A stretch of DNA of 64,000 bases from Vogesella urethralis (GCF_007644045.2 NZ_VMDW02000057.1:38499-102498); one strand, 5' to 3'; counted from the stretch's first letter, positions 47,211 through 57,618 are shown. The notes: a model not told the origin generated them from the sequence alone. A program made the numbers and translations.

Positions 47211-48404
47211 TCAGACCGGCAGGCTCTCGGGCTGGCGCCGCTGACGGATCCAGTGCTCGAACTGCAGTGGCGGCAACGGTCTGGCGTACAGGTAGCCCTG
47301 GCCCAGTACGCAGCCACGGTTGTTCAGGCACAACTGGTCGCCTTCGGTTTCGATGCCCTCTGCCACCGTGGTCAGGTTCATGCGCTTGGCCAGCTCGATC
47401 ACGCTGTGCACCACGTTTTCCAGGTGGGTCTTGTGGCTGATGGACTGCACCAGCGACTGGTCGATCTTGAGCTCGGTAAACGGAAAGCGCACCAGCTGCT
47501 GCATGGTGGCGAAGCCGGTACCGAAATCGTCGATCGACAGGCCAAAGCCCGCCAGCCGCAAACGCGCAGCCACCCCCATCGCGGCGGCCAGATTGTCGGC
47601 GACCGCCGTTTCGGTAATCTCGAAAATGATGTAACGCGGCGGCACCTTGCTGTGCGCCACCTGCTGCTCGATGCGGCCAACCAGTTCGTCGCCGTTCATC
47701 GACAGCGCCGACAAATTGATCGACATCGGCAGGCGCAGGCCGCGCCGCGCCCACTGCTGCCATTGCTGCAAGCCTTGTTGCAGCATCTGCAGCGTCAGCT
47801 CGGTACTCCAGCCGCAGGCCTCGATCACCGGAATGAAACGCGCCGGCGGCAACACCTCGTCGCCTTGCTGCCAGCGCGCCAGCAGCTCCGCGCCTTTCAG
47901 CAACTGCCCGTGCAGCGTTACCTTGGGCTGGTAATACGGCGTGATCGCGCCCTGATCCAGCGCCAGCCGGATGTCGCTATCGGAACACAAGGCCTGCTCA
48001 TCGTGGCCGGGGCGATCCTGATACGCGCGACTGACCAGATCCTGCAGTTCGGTTAGCTCGATCGGCTTTTTCAGGGCACCCAGTACCGGCAAGCCCAGCT
48101 CCCGCCCCATCAGCTCCACCGTGGCGATCAGCATCGGGTCTTTCGCCGATGCCACCACCACCGGCGTCACCAGCCCCTCGCGAGCCATGCGCTGCAGTAC
48201 CTGCACGCCGTCCACCTTCGGCATTTCCAGGTCCAGCAGCAGCAGGGACGGCAGCTGCTGCCGCATCAGCGCCAGCGCCTCCTCGCCATTACGCGCGGTC
48301 AGCACCCGGCTGAACGGCATCTGCCGGCACAGTTCGCTCAGCGCCAGCAATTGTGACGGGCTGTCATCGACGATCAGGACATCGTGCAGGGTAAATTTGG
48401 GCAT
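47211..48404 (-). CDS. REC-EAL response regulator (c-di-GMP phosphodiesterase)
   Basis: 397 aa. N-terminal receiver (LIVDDSPSQ, phospho-Asp in LLLLDLEMPKVDG) followed by an EAL domain (about 145-390). The name motif reads AELLAR rather than EAL, but the metal-binding SIDDFGTGFATM loop is intact, so activity is plausible. Start MPKFTLHDV at 48404 was chosen for SD AGGTGG; a longer frame to 48476 is open. Likely counters the two cyclases at 35008-37792. Confidence 0.85.
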   Translation of the reverse strand: MPKFTLHDVLIVDDSPSQLLALSELCRQMPFSRVLTARNGEEALALMRQQLPSLLLLDLEMPKVDGVQVLQRMAREGLVTPVVVASAKDPMLIATVELMGRELGLPVLGALKKPIELTELQDLVSRAYQDRPGHDEQALCSDSDIRLALDQGAITPYYQPKVTLHGQLLKGAELLARWQQGDEVLPPARFIPVIEACGWSTELTLQMLQQGLQQWQQWARRGLRLPMSINLSALSMNGDELVGRIEQQVAHSKVPPRYIIFEITETAVADNLAAAMGVAARLRLAGFGLSIDDFGTGFATMQQLVRFPFTELKIDQSLVQSISHKTHLENVVHSVIELAKRMNLTTVAEGIETEGDQLCLNNRGCVLGQGYLYARPLPPLQFEHWIRQRRQPESLPV

Positions 48405-48603
48405 GGACTGCCACCTACTCGGCAAAGTTGATTTTGCGCAGCAACGCCTGGCATGCCGCGCCATTTCGATAATCAACTATTGAACACAAGCCACTGAAAA
48501 GCAAGGACAAACAGATATGACACCGCGCCGGATCGCACGCGGCAGGCTGCGCCCCCTGCCGCGCCTGGCGCTGACAGGCACGCCAGCAGGGATCGGGCCC
48601 GCC

Positions 48604-49701
48604 CTAGTGCTTGCTGATGGCAGCCGGCAACGCGTCCAGCGACATCACCTCGCGCGCGGCGCCCAGCTTGATGGCTTCCTTGGGCATGCCGAACACCACG
48701 CAGCTCTGTTCGTCCTGGGCGATGGTGTGGGCGCCGGTATCGTGCAGCTCCTTCAGGCCCTTGGCGCCGTCGTCGCCCATGCCGGTCATGATCACGCCCA
48801 GCGCGTTGCGGCCGGCAAACTTGGCAGCGGAGCGGAACAGCACGTCCACCGATGGTTTGTGGCGGCTTACCGGCGGGCCGTCCACGATTTCCACGTGGTA
48901 AAAGGCGCCGCTGCGCTTGATCATCATGTGCTTGCCACCGGGGGCAATCAGCGCGCGGCCGGGAATGATGCGATCGCCGTTGGCCGCCTCTTTTACCTCG
49001 ATGGCGGACAGCTTGTTCAGCCGTTCGGCAAACGACGAGGTAAAGCGCTCCGGCATGTGCTGCACGATGGCCATGCCGGGGCAGCCGCGTGGCAGCCGGG
49101 TCAGGATATGCTCCAGCGCCTGGGTGCCGCCGGTGGAGGTACCGATCACCACGATGCGGTCGGTGGTACTGAACATCTCGCGGCCGGTGGGCGCATCCAG
49201 CACCGCGTCGGCCGACAGCTTGCCCGGTACGCCGGGCAGCGGCGGCTTGCTGCCCGCAGCCGGGCTGGCGGCTACCGCCTGCGATGGCCGCACATTGCCC
49301 ATGCGTGCCGATGCCGCCGCTTTTACCGCCTGTACCAGCGCGTTGCCATTGGCTTCCAGAAACGCCTTCACGCCGCCGGTGGGTTTGGCGATCACCTCTA
49401 CCGCCCCGGCCGCCAGCGCGTTCATCGCCATATCGGACCCCTTCTGCGTCAGCGACGAGCAGATCACCACCGGCGTTGGCCGCGTGCTCATGATCTGCTT
49501 CAGAAAGGTAATGCCGTCCATGCGCGGCATTTCCACGTCCAGCACGATCACGTCCGGCCAGCGCGCCTTCATTTTTTCCATGGCCATGATCGGGTCATGC
49601 GCCACATCGGCCACTTCAATGCCCGAAGCCTGGGTAAAGACCGCCGTGAGCACCTGGCGCACCACGGCGGAGTCGTCTACCAGCATCACGCGGATGGTCA
49701 T
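48604..49701 (-). CDS. cheB: chemotaxis protein-glutamate methylesterase/deamidase CheB
   Basis: 365 aa: receiver domain (phospho-Asp55 in [13 protein letters not shown]) and C-terminal methylesterase with the nucleophile elbow [25 protein letters not shown] and the acid in [14 protein letters not shown]. Removes receptor methyl groups for adaptation. Start overlaps the cheD stop by 4 bp. The 198-bp gap to the next gene (48405-48603) holds two weak GC-rich stem-loops without U-tracts. Confidence 0.95.
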   Translation of the reverse strand: MTIRVMLVDDSAVVRQVLTAVFTQASGIEVADVAHDPIMAMEKMKARWPDVIVLDVEMPRMDGITFLKQIMSTRPTPVVICSSLTQKGSDMAMNALAAGAVEVIAKPTGGVKAFLEANGNALVQAVKAAASARMGNVRPSQAVAASPAAGSKPPLPGVPGKLSADAVLDAPTGREMFSTTDRIVVIGTSTGGTQALEHILTRLPRGCPGMAIVQHMPERFTSSFAERLNKLSAIEVKEAANGDRIIPGRALIAPGGKHMMIKRSGAFYHVEIVDGPPVSRHKPSVDVLFRSAAKFAGRNALGVIMTGMGDDGAKGLKELHDTGAHTIAQDEQSCVVFGMPKEAIKLGAAREVMSLDALPAAISKH

Positions 49702-50237
49702 TTTGTTGCCTTTCTTCTGCTAGGGGTTGGCGTTGGCCGCGGTACATCGCGTTCGGTACTCTGGCGTACCCACACGTCGCCACAGGCCACGTCGAACAAC
49801 ACCAGCCGGGCGCCGGCACCGCCGAAATCCTCGGCTTGCACGCTCAAGCCCAACTGGGCGGCCAGCAACCTGGCCATCACGATGTTTTCGCCCGGCACGT
49901 CGGTCACATGCATCTCGCGCTCTACACTGGACAGCACCGAGGCACCGCCGATCAGCTTGGCCTGGAACTCGCGCAGCGGCCGGCCGCTGCGCAGCGCCTC
50001 GCGCACCAGCAGCAACATGGCCTCGTCGGCATAACGGCCGCTGAGCATATCGCTGCGCTCGCCGTTCTTGCGCTGCGCCAGCAGGTAATGGCACATGCCG
50101 CCTATCTTCAGCCGCGGGTGCCACAGCGTGATCGACACACAAGAGCCCAGCAGCGTCTTGATCAGCGACTCTTCGCCGCCGAAATGCCACTCGCCGGGCT
50201 TGAGGAACACTTCGGTCCGTTGGTGCGATTCGCTCAT
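49698..50237 (-). CDS. cheD: chemoreceptor glutamine deamidase CheD
   Basis: 179 aa. Catalytic Cys33 in [11 protein letters not shown] and His50 in [17 protein letters not shown] is the family motif. Deamidates receptor glutamines and can act on CheY-type signalling. Overlaps cheR and cheB by 4 bp each. Basic tail ([13 protein letters not shown]). Confidence 0.94.
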   Translation of the reverse strand: MSESHQRTEVFLKPGEWHFGGEESLIKTLLGSCVSITLWHPRLKIGGMCHYLLAQRKNGERSDMLSGRYADEAMLLLVREALRSGRPLREFQAKLIGGASVLSSVEREMHVTDVPGENIVMARLLAAQLGLSVQAEDFGGAGARLVLFDVACGDVWVRQSTERDVPRPTPTPSRRKATK

Positions 50238-51034
50238 GACAGTTTCCGGTAGATGCCGGGTGCCACCAGCTGGATGGGCAGCGGCAGGCCATGCAGGCTT
50301 TCCGAGTGGCTGACCAGCAAAAAGCCGCCCACCGACAGCCGGCCCAGCACCCGCTCCACCACTTGCAGCTTGGTGGCGGCATCAAAATAAATCAGCACAT
50401 TGCGCAGGAACACGATGTGGAACGGGCCGATGGATGGCAGGGTTTTATCCAGGTTGATCAGCTGGAAATTCACCTTGGCGCGCAGCGTCTTGTTCACCAG
50501 AAAGGTGCCGGCGTGCTGGCGCACCCCTTTCAGGCAGAAGCGCCGCATATAGGCCTCGGGCATGCCTTCGCAGCGCTGCAGCGCGTAATGCGCCTTTTGC
50601 GCCCGCGCCAGCACGCCCTGGCTGATATCGCTGCCCATCAGCGTCCAGTCGCCGTCGATACCCAGCACGTCGGCCAGCAGCATGGCAATGCTCCACACCT
50701 CCTCACCGGTGGAGGACGCGCCGCTCCATACCCGCAGCGTGCCCACCTGCGGCTGCTCGCGCAGGTGCTTTTGCAGCCAGTGGAAGTGCTTGGGCTCACG
50801 GAAGAAAAAGGTTTCGTGCGTGGTCAGCAGGTCGATCGCCGTTTCGCGCTCGTCCAGCTCGGCCGGGTCCTGCAGCAGGCGGAAATACGCCTCGAAGGTG
50901 GCTACATTGCGTGCGGCCAACCTGCGGGTAAGGCGCTGGTGCACCAGCGTTTTCTTGCCGGGCGGAAAATGCACCCCGGTCTGCGCCTTCATCCACACCG
51001 CAAAGCGGGAAAACGTGGCATCGGACAGTTGCAT
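50234..51034 (-). CDS. cheR: chemotaxis protein methyltransferase CheR
   Basis: 266 aa. N-terminal helical domain, then the SAM-binding domain with THETFFFREP, WSGASSTGEEVWSIAMLL and FLRNVLIYFD. The beta-subdomain (about residues 175-205), which in some CheR proteins docks receptor C-terminal pentapeptides, is present. Methylates receptors using SAM. Confidence 0.94.
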   Translation of the reverse strand: MQLSDATFSRFAVWMKAQTGVHFPPGKKTLVHQRLTRRLAARNVATFEAYFRLLQDPAELDERETAIDLLTTHETFFFREPKHFHWLQKHLREQPQVGTLRVWSGASSTGEEVWSIAMLLADVLGIDGDWTLMGSDISQGVLARAQKAHYALQRCEGMPEAYMRRFCLKGVRQHAGTFLVNKTLRAKVNFQLINLDKTLPSIGPFHIVFLRNVLIYFDAATKLQVVERVLGRLSVGGFLLVSHSESLHGLPLPIQLVAPGIYRKLS

Positions 51035-51119
51035 GGCACCCCCTCGCTTTCAGGCAGTCCGCCCCGGTACCAGGCGCGCCGGCCCGGGGTCTGTGATCGG
51101 TGGCGGCAACGCGCCACGC

Positions 51120-51686
51120 TTATTGGGTTTCTGCCTCGCGAACGTCCGGCAGCTCGTTGCCCCCCAGCGACGACAGCGCGGCCATTTCCTCCACCGACAG
51201 CACTTTTTCCACGTCCAGCAGCACCACGAAACGGTTATCCACCTTGGCCATGCCGGAGATGAAATCCACGCGGATGCGGCTGCCGAACTGCGGCGGCGGC
51301 TCGATGTCGGCCGCGCGGATGGCCAGCACCTCGTGCACCGCGTCCACCAGAATGCCGATGTACTGCTGCATGTCTTCGCAGGTGACCTCAATGATCACCA
51401 CGCAGGTACGGCGCGAAATGCCCGTTTCGCTGCGGCCGAAGCGCACCGCCAGGTCGATCACCGGCACCACCGCTCCGCGCAGGTTCATCACCCCGCGGAT
51501 GAAGGCCGGCATCAGCGGCACCTGCGTCAGCGTGGTGTACTCCAGAATCTCCTTGATCGACAGGATGCCGATGGCGTAAGTCTCCCCGCTGAGCTGGAAA
51601 GTCAGGTATTGCAGGATGTCCTCGTGGACCTCCTCCACGGGGGCGGCGTCGCGCCCCCGGCGTAGGGTCAATGCGCCCATGGTCAC
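51120..51686 (-). CDS. cheW: chemotaxis coupling protein CheW
   Basis: 188 aa. Two SH3-like subdomains; YLTFQLSGETYAIGILSIKEIL and GVMNLRGAVVPVIDLAVRFG are diagnostic. Couples receptors to CheA. Longer than minimal CheW because of an N-terminal tail (about 25 residues, RRGRDAAPVEEVHED). Confidence 0.94.
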   Translation of the reverse strand: MTMGALTLRRGRDAAPVEEVHEDILQYLTFQLSGETYAIGILSIKEILEYTTLTQVPLMPAFIRGVMNLRGAVVPVIDLAVRFGRSETGISRRTCVVIIEVTCEDMQQYIGILVDAVHEVLAIRAADIEPPPQFGSRIRVDFISGMAKVDNRFVVLLDVEKVLSVEEMAALSSLGGNELPDVREAETQ

Positions 51687-51694
51687 CTCCCGGC

Positions 51695-53335
51695 TCAGAA
51701 GCGCACGAAGTCGTTCTCGTCCGGCTCGCCGGCGCTGCCGTGCGAGCTGGGGGCACTGCTCACCACCGGGCTGCGCGGTGTGCCGCGACGGCGGGCGATA
51801 CCCGAGGTTTCAATGCGGAAGAACGAGATCAGGTCTTGCAGGTTCTCGGCCTGGCCGCTCATCTCCTCGGCGGTGGACGCCAGTTCCTCGCTGGACGACG
51901 CGCTCTGCTGCGTGGCCGCGTTGATCTGCTGTACCGAGGCGTTGATCTGGCCGACACCGCTGGCCTGCTCCATCGACGCCGCCGAGATTTCCTGCACCAG
52001 GTCGGCGGTTTTGGAGCTGGAGCGCACGATCTCTTCCAGCAGCTGGCCGGCGCGTTCGGCCATCGACACGCTGCCGCTGGCCACTTCGCCAATCTCCTGC
52101 GCTGCTACCTGGCTGCGTTCGGCCAGCTTGCGCACCTCGGCGGCCACCACGGCAAAGCCCTTGCCGTGCTCGCCGGCGCGGGCGGCTTCGATGGCGGCGT
52201 TCAGCGCCAGCAGGTTGGTCTGGTAGGCGATGTCGTCGACGATGCTGATCTTGTCGGCAATCTGGCGCATGGCGGTGACGGTCTGTTTCACCGCATCGCC
52301 GCCCTCTGCGGCCTCGCGCGCGGCCTTGGTGGCAATGCTTTCGGTGAGCTTGGCGTTGTCGCTGGTCTGGTTGATGGACGAGGACATTTCTTCCACCGAC
52401 GCCGACGTTTCTTCCACGCTGGCGGCCGACTCGCTGGCGCCTTGCGCCAGCGACTGGGCGGTGGCGCTCACCTGCTGCGAGGCCGACGACAGGTTGTCGG
52501 CGTTGCTGCGTACCTCGGCCATGATGCCGCGCAGCTTGTCGATGGTCATGGCAATGGACGAGGCCAGGCTGGTGGTGTCACCCGGTTTCACGGTGATGTT
52601 CACCATCAGGTTGCCGTTGGCCACTTCACGCATCATGTCGGCCACGTAGTGCGGCTCGCCACCCAGCGAGCGGGCAATATTACGGATGATCAGGATGGCC
52701 ACCACGATGCCCACCACCAAAGCGATGATGGACACAGTCAGCATCTGCATGAAGGCGGCTTGATATTTCTCGTCCGCCTCTTTCGCCATGTCCACACTGA
52801 GCTGGGTTTCGAACGCCGCCAGCTCCGAAATCAGGCTGCGCAGCTTGCCCATCGCCGGGTTAGCCTGCGACTGCATCAGGGCAGCGGCTTCTTCGTTCTG
52901 GTTGGCCGCCCCCATTTGCACCACGCGGTCCACAATCGGGAACGCCACCGCTGCCTGCGCCGCAATCTGGTTCATCAAATCGCGCTCTTTCTCGGTCATC
53001 GGCTCCACCTGGCCGGCAAACAGGTCTTGCAACTTGCGGTAAGCGTCGGGGTATTTGTTCTTGTTGCTGTTATAAATTTCCACTGCCTTGCTCAGCTCGG
53101 CAGTGTCGGTAATGATGATCACGTTGCGGTACTGCACGCGCATTTCCTGCACCGCATCGTTCATCGCGTTGATCTGCACCAGCTCCGGGCTGTTCTCCTT
53201 GGTGATGGCGCTCATCTGCACATTGATCTGCCTGAAGCCGTTCATGGCGATCAGGAACACCAGCAGCATGAAGAAAATCACCGCGCCAAAGCCCAGCCCC
53301 AGGCGCATGGCCACCGACATCTGTTTTGTGCTCAT
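51695..53335 (-). CDS. methyl-accepting chemotaxis protein with CheR-tether-like tail
   Basis: 546 aa: TM1 (about 10-31), a 4-helix-bundle-type periplasmic sensor, TM2 (about 190-210), HAMP, then the signalling hairpin with [16 protein letters not shown]. After the hairpin a flexible Pro/Ser/Gly tail of about 40 residues ends ENDFVRF; the last five residues resemble the xWxxF/NWETF pentapeptide that tethers CheR and CheB, with Phe for Trp. Confidence 0.94.
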   Translation of the reverse strand: MSTKQMSVAMRLGLGFGAVIFFMLLVFLIAMNGFRQINVQMSAITKENSPELVQINAMNDAVQEMRVQYRNVIIITDTAELSKAVEIYNSNKNKYPDAYRKLQDLFAGQVEPMTEKERDLMNQIAAQAAVAFPIVDRVVQMGAANQNEEAAALMQSQANPAMGKLRSLISELAAFETQLSVDMAKEADEKYQAAFMQMLTVSIIALVVGIVVAILIIRNIARSLGGEPHYVADMMREVANGNLMVNITVKPGDTTSLASSIAMTIDKLRGIMAEVRSNADNLSSASQQVSATAQSLAQGASESAASVEETSASVEEMSSSINQTSDNAKLTESIATKAAREAAEGGDAVKQTVTAMRQIADKISIVDDIAYQTNLLALNAAIEAARAGEHGKGFAVVAAEVRKLAERSQVAAQEIGEVASGSVSMAERAGQLLEEIVRSSSKTADLVQEISAASMEQASGVGQINASVQQINAATQQSASSSEELASTAEEMSGQAENLQDLISFFRIETSGIARRRGTPRSPVVSSAPSSHGSAGEPDENDFVRF

Positions 53336-53374
53336 TTCTGTGCTCCCCCGCAGCCTGCCGGCTGCTGTGCTTGG

Positions 53375-55555
53375 TTAATAGTTGCCGTGGCCGCCGCGCC
53401 CCTGCGCGGTGTCGGCGTGGTGGACGAAACGCTCGGCTTCCTGCGCGCAGGCGTACTGGATCAGGGCCGGAATATCGAGGATCAACGCCACCTCACCCGA
53501 ACCCAGAATGGTGGAACCGCTGATGGCGCGCAGGTGACGGAACAAACTACCCAGCGGCTTGATCACGGTCTGGAACTCGCCCAAGAGCTCATCCACCACA
53601 ATGCCGGCCTTGCTGTCGCCGTAACGCACCACCACCACGTTCTGGCGCTTGCCCGGCGGCTGCGCCAGTTCCAGGAACTGGTTCAGCCCCAGCAGCGGCA
53701 GCACTTCGCCGCGCAGGTTCAGGCAGTTGTGGGCGTCACCTTGCAGCGCGTTGCCCGGCATTTCGATGCATTCGATCACCGTTTCCAGCGGTATCACGAA
53801 GGTGGCATTGCCGACCGACACCAGGAAGCCATCGATAATGGCCAGCGTCAGCGGCAGGCGGATGCGGAAGGTGGTGCCCTCGCCCACTGCCGATTCGATA
53901 TCGATGGTGCCGCGCAGCTGTTCGATACTGCGCCGTACCACGTCCATGCCCACGCCGCGGCCGGAGATGTTGGTCACCTGCTCGGCGGTGGAAAAACCCG
54001 GCTCGAAGATCAGCTTGTACACCTCGCCGTCCGGCAGCACCGCGTCGGGCGATACCAGGCCATTGGCCACCGCCTTGGCCAGGATCTTGTCCTTGCGCAG
54101 GCCGGCGCCGTCGTCGGCCACTTCGATCACCACGCTGCCGCTCTCGTGGTAGGCGTTCAGCCACACATTGCCCTCGGCCGGCTTGCCGGCGGCCAACCTG
54201 GCCTCGGACGATTCGATGCCGTGGTCGATGGCGTTGCGCACGATGTGCATCAGCGGGTCGCCCAGCTTGTCCACCATCGATTTGTCCAGCTCGGTGTCGG
54301 CGCCGGACACATTCAGCTGGATGCTCTTGCCCAGCTCTTTCGACACGTCGCGTACCACGCGCGGGAAGCGGCTGAAGATGTCGCCGATCTGCACCATGCG
54401 CATGCTCAGCGTGCCGGCGCGGATCTGTTCGATCAGGTTGGCAATGGCGATGGTGGATTCCACCAGCGCGCCCTGCGCCGAGCGGCGGGCCATCAGGTTG
54501 GCCGCAGCGCCGGCGATGACCAGCTCGCCGATCAGGTTGATCAGGTTGTCCAGCTTGGCCGCTTCCACCTTGATGAAGCGGCTTTCGGTGCCGCGCGGCT
54601 GGCGCACGTCCGCCGGCGCTTTGTCGGTTTTATCGGCCTTGTCGGCGCTGCTGGCGGCCACGCTGACGACCGCCACCGGGTCAGGCGCGACGTCGGTTTC
54701 GGCTTCGGTACTGGCCGTGGCGGCCTCGGTCGGCAGCCCCAGCGCGCGCCAGGCAGCGGCCACGGCAGCCTGTTCGGCCTCGTCGCCGAGGGCGGCCACC
54801 TGCGGCCAGTGCTGCGCGGCCTCGCTGACCGGGAAGATGTGGATCTGGCTGTCTTCGCGCACGAACTCGAATACGTCCAGCAGCATTTGCTGGCTGGCGT
54901 CGCTGGAGAACAGCACCTCGAAGCGCAGGTAACAGGTTTCCGCGTCGAAGCGCTCGGCAGATGGCAAACGGCTGACTACCGGCTGCACTACCAGAAACTC
55001 GCCCAGCAGCCGCAGGTAGCGGAAGAAGGCCGACGGGTCCATGCCGTTACGCAGCACGTCGTCGCCAAAGCGCAGCGACAGCACCCAGTCGCGCAGGCCG
55101 CCTTCCATCACCGCATCGGCGGGCGCGTCTGCTGCTGCCCCGGTGGCAGCCGCCTCGGTAACCGCCGGGCTGGCGTAACGGCGCAGCTCGTCCAGCAGCG
55201 GCGTCTGCAGCATCTGCTGCATGGCGGCCTTATCGTCCACCACCACCAGCATGGCCTTTACGTGGTCGTGGCAGCGCAGCAGCAGGCCGGACAGGTCTTC
55301 GCTGAGCGTCAGTTGGCCGCTGCGCAACAGGTCCACCACGTTTTCGGCCTCGTGGGTGAAGTGCACCACTTCGTCCAGGTTGAACAGGCCGGCCGAGCCC
55401 TTGATGGTGTGCATGGCGCGGAACAGCGCGTTGAGCTGCTCGTCGGTGGTGGCGCTGGCTTCCACGTCCAGCAGGATGCGCTCCATGTCTTCCAGCAGCT
55501 CGCGCGCTTCTTCCAGAAAGGTCTGGCGTGCCGAATCAAGATTCATCGCGGCCAT
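53375..55555 (-). CDS. cheA: chemotaxis histidine kinase CheA
   Basis: 726 aa: HPt domain (phospho-His49 in FRAMHTIKGSAGLF), P2-like acidic/Ala-Thr linker, dimerisation helices, ATPase with HIVRNAIDHGIESSE and VADDGAGL, then a CheW-like domain (LPLTLAIIDGFLVSVG). Phosphorylates CheY and CheB. Overlaps the upstream STAS gene by 20 bp. A long antisense open frame (51671-55570) across cheA and mcp is a GC shadow. Confidence 0.96.
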   Translation of the reverse strand: MAAMNLDSARQTFLEEARELLEDMERILLDVEASATTDEQLNALFRAMHTIKGSAGLFNLDEVVHFTHEAENVVDLLRSGQLTLSEDLSGLLLRCHDHVKAMLVVVDDKAAMQQMLQTPLLDELRRYASPAVTEAAATGAAADAPADAVMEGGLRDWVLSLRFGDDVLRNGMDPSAFFRYLRLLGEFLVVQPVVSRLPSAERFDAETCYLRFEVLFSSDASQQMLLDVFEFVREDSQIHIFPVSEAAQHWPQVAALGDEAEQAAVAAAWRALGLPTEAATASTEAETDVAPDPVAVVSVAASSADKADKTDKAPADVRQPRGTESRFIKVEAAKLDNLINLIGELVIAGAAANLMARRSAQGALVESTIAIANLIEQIRAGTLSMRMVQIGDIFSRFPRVVRDVSKELGKSIQLNVSGADTELDKSMVDKLGDPLMHIVRNAIDHGIESSEARLAAGKPAEGNVWLNAYHESGSVVIEVADDGAGLRKDKILAKAVANGLVSPDAVLPDGEVYKLIFEPGFSTAEQVTNISGRGVGMDVVRRSIEQLRGTIDIESAVGEGTTFRIRLPLTLAIIDGFLVSVGNATFVIPLETVIECIEMPGNALQGDAHNCLNLRGEVLPLLGLNQFLELAQPPGKRQNVVVVRYGDSKAGIVVDELLGEFQTVIKPLGSLFRHLRAISGSTILGSGEVALILDIPALIQYACAQEAERFVHHADTAQGRGGHGNY

Positions 55556-55835
55556 CCTCCTCGTCTTTGATCGGCAACAGCAGCAGCAGGCCCAGCAGCG
55601 TCAGCAGCTCGCGGGCAGCGGCAGACAGCCGTACCAGCTGCAACGGCTTGTCCAGGCGGCGTGCTTCGCCCGCCAGCCACAGCAAGATCTGCGCGGCCGA
55701 ACAGTCCATTTCGTCGATGGCCGACAGGTCCAGCTGCAGGCCGTCACCGGCAACCAGCGCGTCCGACAGCTGCTGACGCAGCTGGGCGGCCTGGTAGATG
55801 GTGCATTCTTGTTCCAGGGTGATGACGGACGGCAT
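55536..55835 (-). CDS. STAS-domain protein in the chemotaxis cluster
   Basis: 99 aa from MPSVITLEQECTIYQ (SD GGAGGA at the right distance; an in-frame Met at 55853 is less likely). AAQLRQQLSDAL and LSAIDEMDCSAAQILLWL with the phospho-acceptor-type Ser in DCSA match anti-sigma-antagonist/STAS folds. Its 3' end overlaps cheA by 20 bp. STAS proteins in che clusters are reported in some systems but their role is not settled; it may receive or buffer a signal from CheA or a partner kinase. Confidence 0.82.
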   Translation of the reverse strand: MPSVITLEQECTIYQAAQLRQQLSDALVAGDGLQLDLSAIDEMDCSAAQILLWLAGEARRLDKPLQLVRLSAAARELLTLLGLLLLLPIKDEEDGRDES

Positions 55836-55882
55836 GGCTTCCTCCGGCAACAATCAGCGCCGCCGCAGCGGCAAGGCCCTGC

Positions 55883-56251
55883 CTAGGGCAGGATCAGCTT
55901 GGAAATGGCGGCCAACAGGATGGGCGGCTGGAACGGCTTCACCACCCAGGCTTTGGCACCGGCCTCTTGGCCGGCTTTTTTCTTGTCGTCGCCGGTTTCG
56001 GTGGTGAGCATGATCACCGGCGTGAATTTGTACGACGGGTGCTGCTTGACGTTTTTCAGGAAGGTAATGCCGTCCATGATCGGCATGTTCACGTCGGACA
56101 CGATCAGGTGGATCTTGCGGCCGTCCAGCCGCTGCAGCCCTTCCTGGCCGTTACCGGCTTCGATCACGTCGTAACCGGCGTCCATCAGCGCAATCTTCAC
56201 CACCTGCCGCAGGCTGGCAGAGTCGTCCACGATCAATATGGTCTTGGCCAT
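55883..56251 (-). CDS. cheY: chemotaxis response regulator CheY
   Basis: 122 aa single receiver domain: acidic pair D9/D10, phospho-Asp53 in LIVSDVNMPIMDG, switch Thr in VIMLTTETGDD and Lys in WVVKPF. Output to flagellar motor or to another target is not visible; no flagellar gene is nearby. Confidence 0.95.
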   Translation of the reverse strand: MAKTILIVDDSASLRQVVKIALMDAGYDVIEAGNGQEGLQRLDGRKIHLIVSDVNMPIMDGITFLKNVKQHPSYKFTPVIMLTTETGDDKKKAGQEAGAKAWVVKPFQPPILLAAISKLILP

Positions 56252-56269
56252 GTGCTTGCTCCCCGTTAA

Positions 56270-57424
56270 TCAGAAAAAGGTGACTTCGACGCTGGCACCA
56301 CCGCCAGCGCCCCCTTGGGCGCCACCGCTGGCATGGCTGTGCAGCGCGTGCTGTTCGTGGGTGGTGTAACTGCGCTTCAGGTCGGCCAGCCACTGCCGGG
56401 TGTCCGGCTTGGGCGGCAGCTGCCCCGCCGGCGCTTGTACCGCCTCGTTCAGCATGGCTTCCAACCGCTGCATGTCGGCAATGATGTGGCTGAGGATCTG
56501 GCTGACACGGTCCTGGAACTGCAGGTTGACCAGCACGTCCTGGATCTCGTCGCGCACCTGGCCCCCGCTAGCGGCCAACTGCTGCTGGCTGTCTTTCAGC
56601 TCGTGCGTGATCTGCTGGTAGGTGTGGATGACGTCGGTCACCGAGCCGGCGGCGTCGTTCATCAGCGACTTTTCCTCCTGGCCCAGCTGCTGCGCACGCT
56701 GCGCGGTGGCTTCCAGCTCGGCCACGATCTGGGCCACGGAGGTGGAAATGTTCTTGCCGGTATCGTTGGACTGCATCGACAGTTTGCGCACTTCGTCGGC
56801 CACCACGGCAAAACCGCGGCCAGCCTCGCCGGCGCGGGCGGCCTCGATGGCGGCATTCAGCGCCAGCAGGTTGGTCTGGCCGGCAATGTAGGACACTGAT
56901 TCGGCCATGCCCTGCAACTGGCTGGTATGCGCCTGCAGCTGGCCGATACGCTCGATCAGCTGGTTGCGCTTGTCGACCGACTCGTCCAGCAGCCGCAGGA
57001 TGCTGAGCAGCTTTTCCTCGGCTTGCGCCATCTTGCCGAAATCGCCGCCGCCCTGGCCGTCGCTGAGCGACTGGCGGATCAGCGCGTTCATGCTGGCAAA
57101 ACGGTTGGCCAGGTTGCCGATGGCTTCCTCCACCTGGCTGGAAGCCAGCTGGGTCTGGCCGGACCATAGCGGCAGCACTTGCGACACCAGCTTGCCGGCT
57201 TCTTCCCAGTACGGGTCGGGGGCCGGCGCGGTAGCCACCGGCGCCTCGCTGTCGTTGCCTTGCCGGGCCGCCCCCGGCCACGCCAGGCCGGCGAGCAGCG
57301 GCACCAGCAACAGCACGACCAGCAGCCACCAGGCGCTACCGGCCAGCCAGGCCAGCACCGGAAACAGCACGGCGGAAGTGAGCAGATACACCCGTTCGGT
57401 GCGGTGAGTTTTTGGGCTTAGCAC
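56270..57424 (-). CDS. short MCP-like signalling protein with a membrane hairpin
   Basis: 384 aa from GTG (SD GGGGA). Two adjacent hydrophobic helices (about 12-48) with almost no periplasmic loop, then a cytoplasmic helical domain with [38 protein letters not shown] and long methylation helices are missing, and the tail is Gly/His-rich ending ASVEVTFF. Probably a membrane-anchored cytosolic-cue receptor or a CheA scaffold of this accessory pathway. Promoter-proximal gene of the cluster. Confidence 0.85.
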   Translation of the reverse strand: MLSPKTHRTERVYLLTSAVLFPVLAWLAGSAWWLLVVLLLVPLLAGLAWPGAARQGNDSEAPVATAPAPDPYWEEAGKLVSQVLPLWSGQTQLASSQVEEAIGNLANRFASMNALIRQSLSDGQGGGDFGKMAQAEEKLLSILRLLDESVDKRNQLIERIGQLQAHTSQLQGMAESVSYIAGQTNLLALNAAIEAARAGEAGRGFAVVADEVRKLSMQSNDTGKNISTSVAQIVAELEATAQRAQQLGQEEKSLMNDAAGSVTDVIHTYQQITHELKDSQQQLAASGGQVRDEIQDVLVNLQFQDRVSQILSHIIADMQRLEAMLNEAVQAPAGQLPPKPDTRQWLADLKRSYTTHEQHALHSHASGGAQGGAGGGASVEVTFF

Positions 57425-57459
57425 AGCATCCCCTTTTTCGTCTTATGGATGTCAATAGT

Positions 57460-57488
57460 GCTATAGCCAGCCTTTTTTATAGTTTCAA
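57460..57488 (-). promoter_or_regulatory. probable sigma70 promoter of the chemotaxis cluster
   Basis: On the minus strand TTGAAA, a 17-bp spacer and TATAGC lie 35 bp before the GTG start of the MCP-like gene. No sigma28-type (TAAA/GCCGATAA) promoter was recognised. Confidence 0.45.
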
Positions 57489-57618
57489 TGTAAAATTCGA
57501 GCCATTACGTGCCTCGATTGCGCCAGATCATTCATTTGTTTTACTTATATTGAGTACCTTTTTGTTAGCTGCTATCAAATAGCCGCCGTCATCATGCCGC
57601 TGCTATACGCTGCCAAAT

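Noticed and set aside
47211..48404. Inactive EAL domain because the motif reads ELL
   Set aside because: The DDFGTG loop and other catalytic blocks are intact and ELL-type variants can be active, so inactivity is not claimed.
48476..48603. Terminator after cheB
   Set aside because: Two GC-rich stem-loops lie here (for example 48539-48562) but neither is followed by a U-tract on the cheB strand.
51671..55570. 1299-codon open frame on the plus strand across cheA and mcp
   Set aside because: His/Arg/Gln/Ala-rich composition with no domain; it is antisense to well-supported cheA, mcp and part of cheW, a GC3 shadow.
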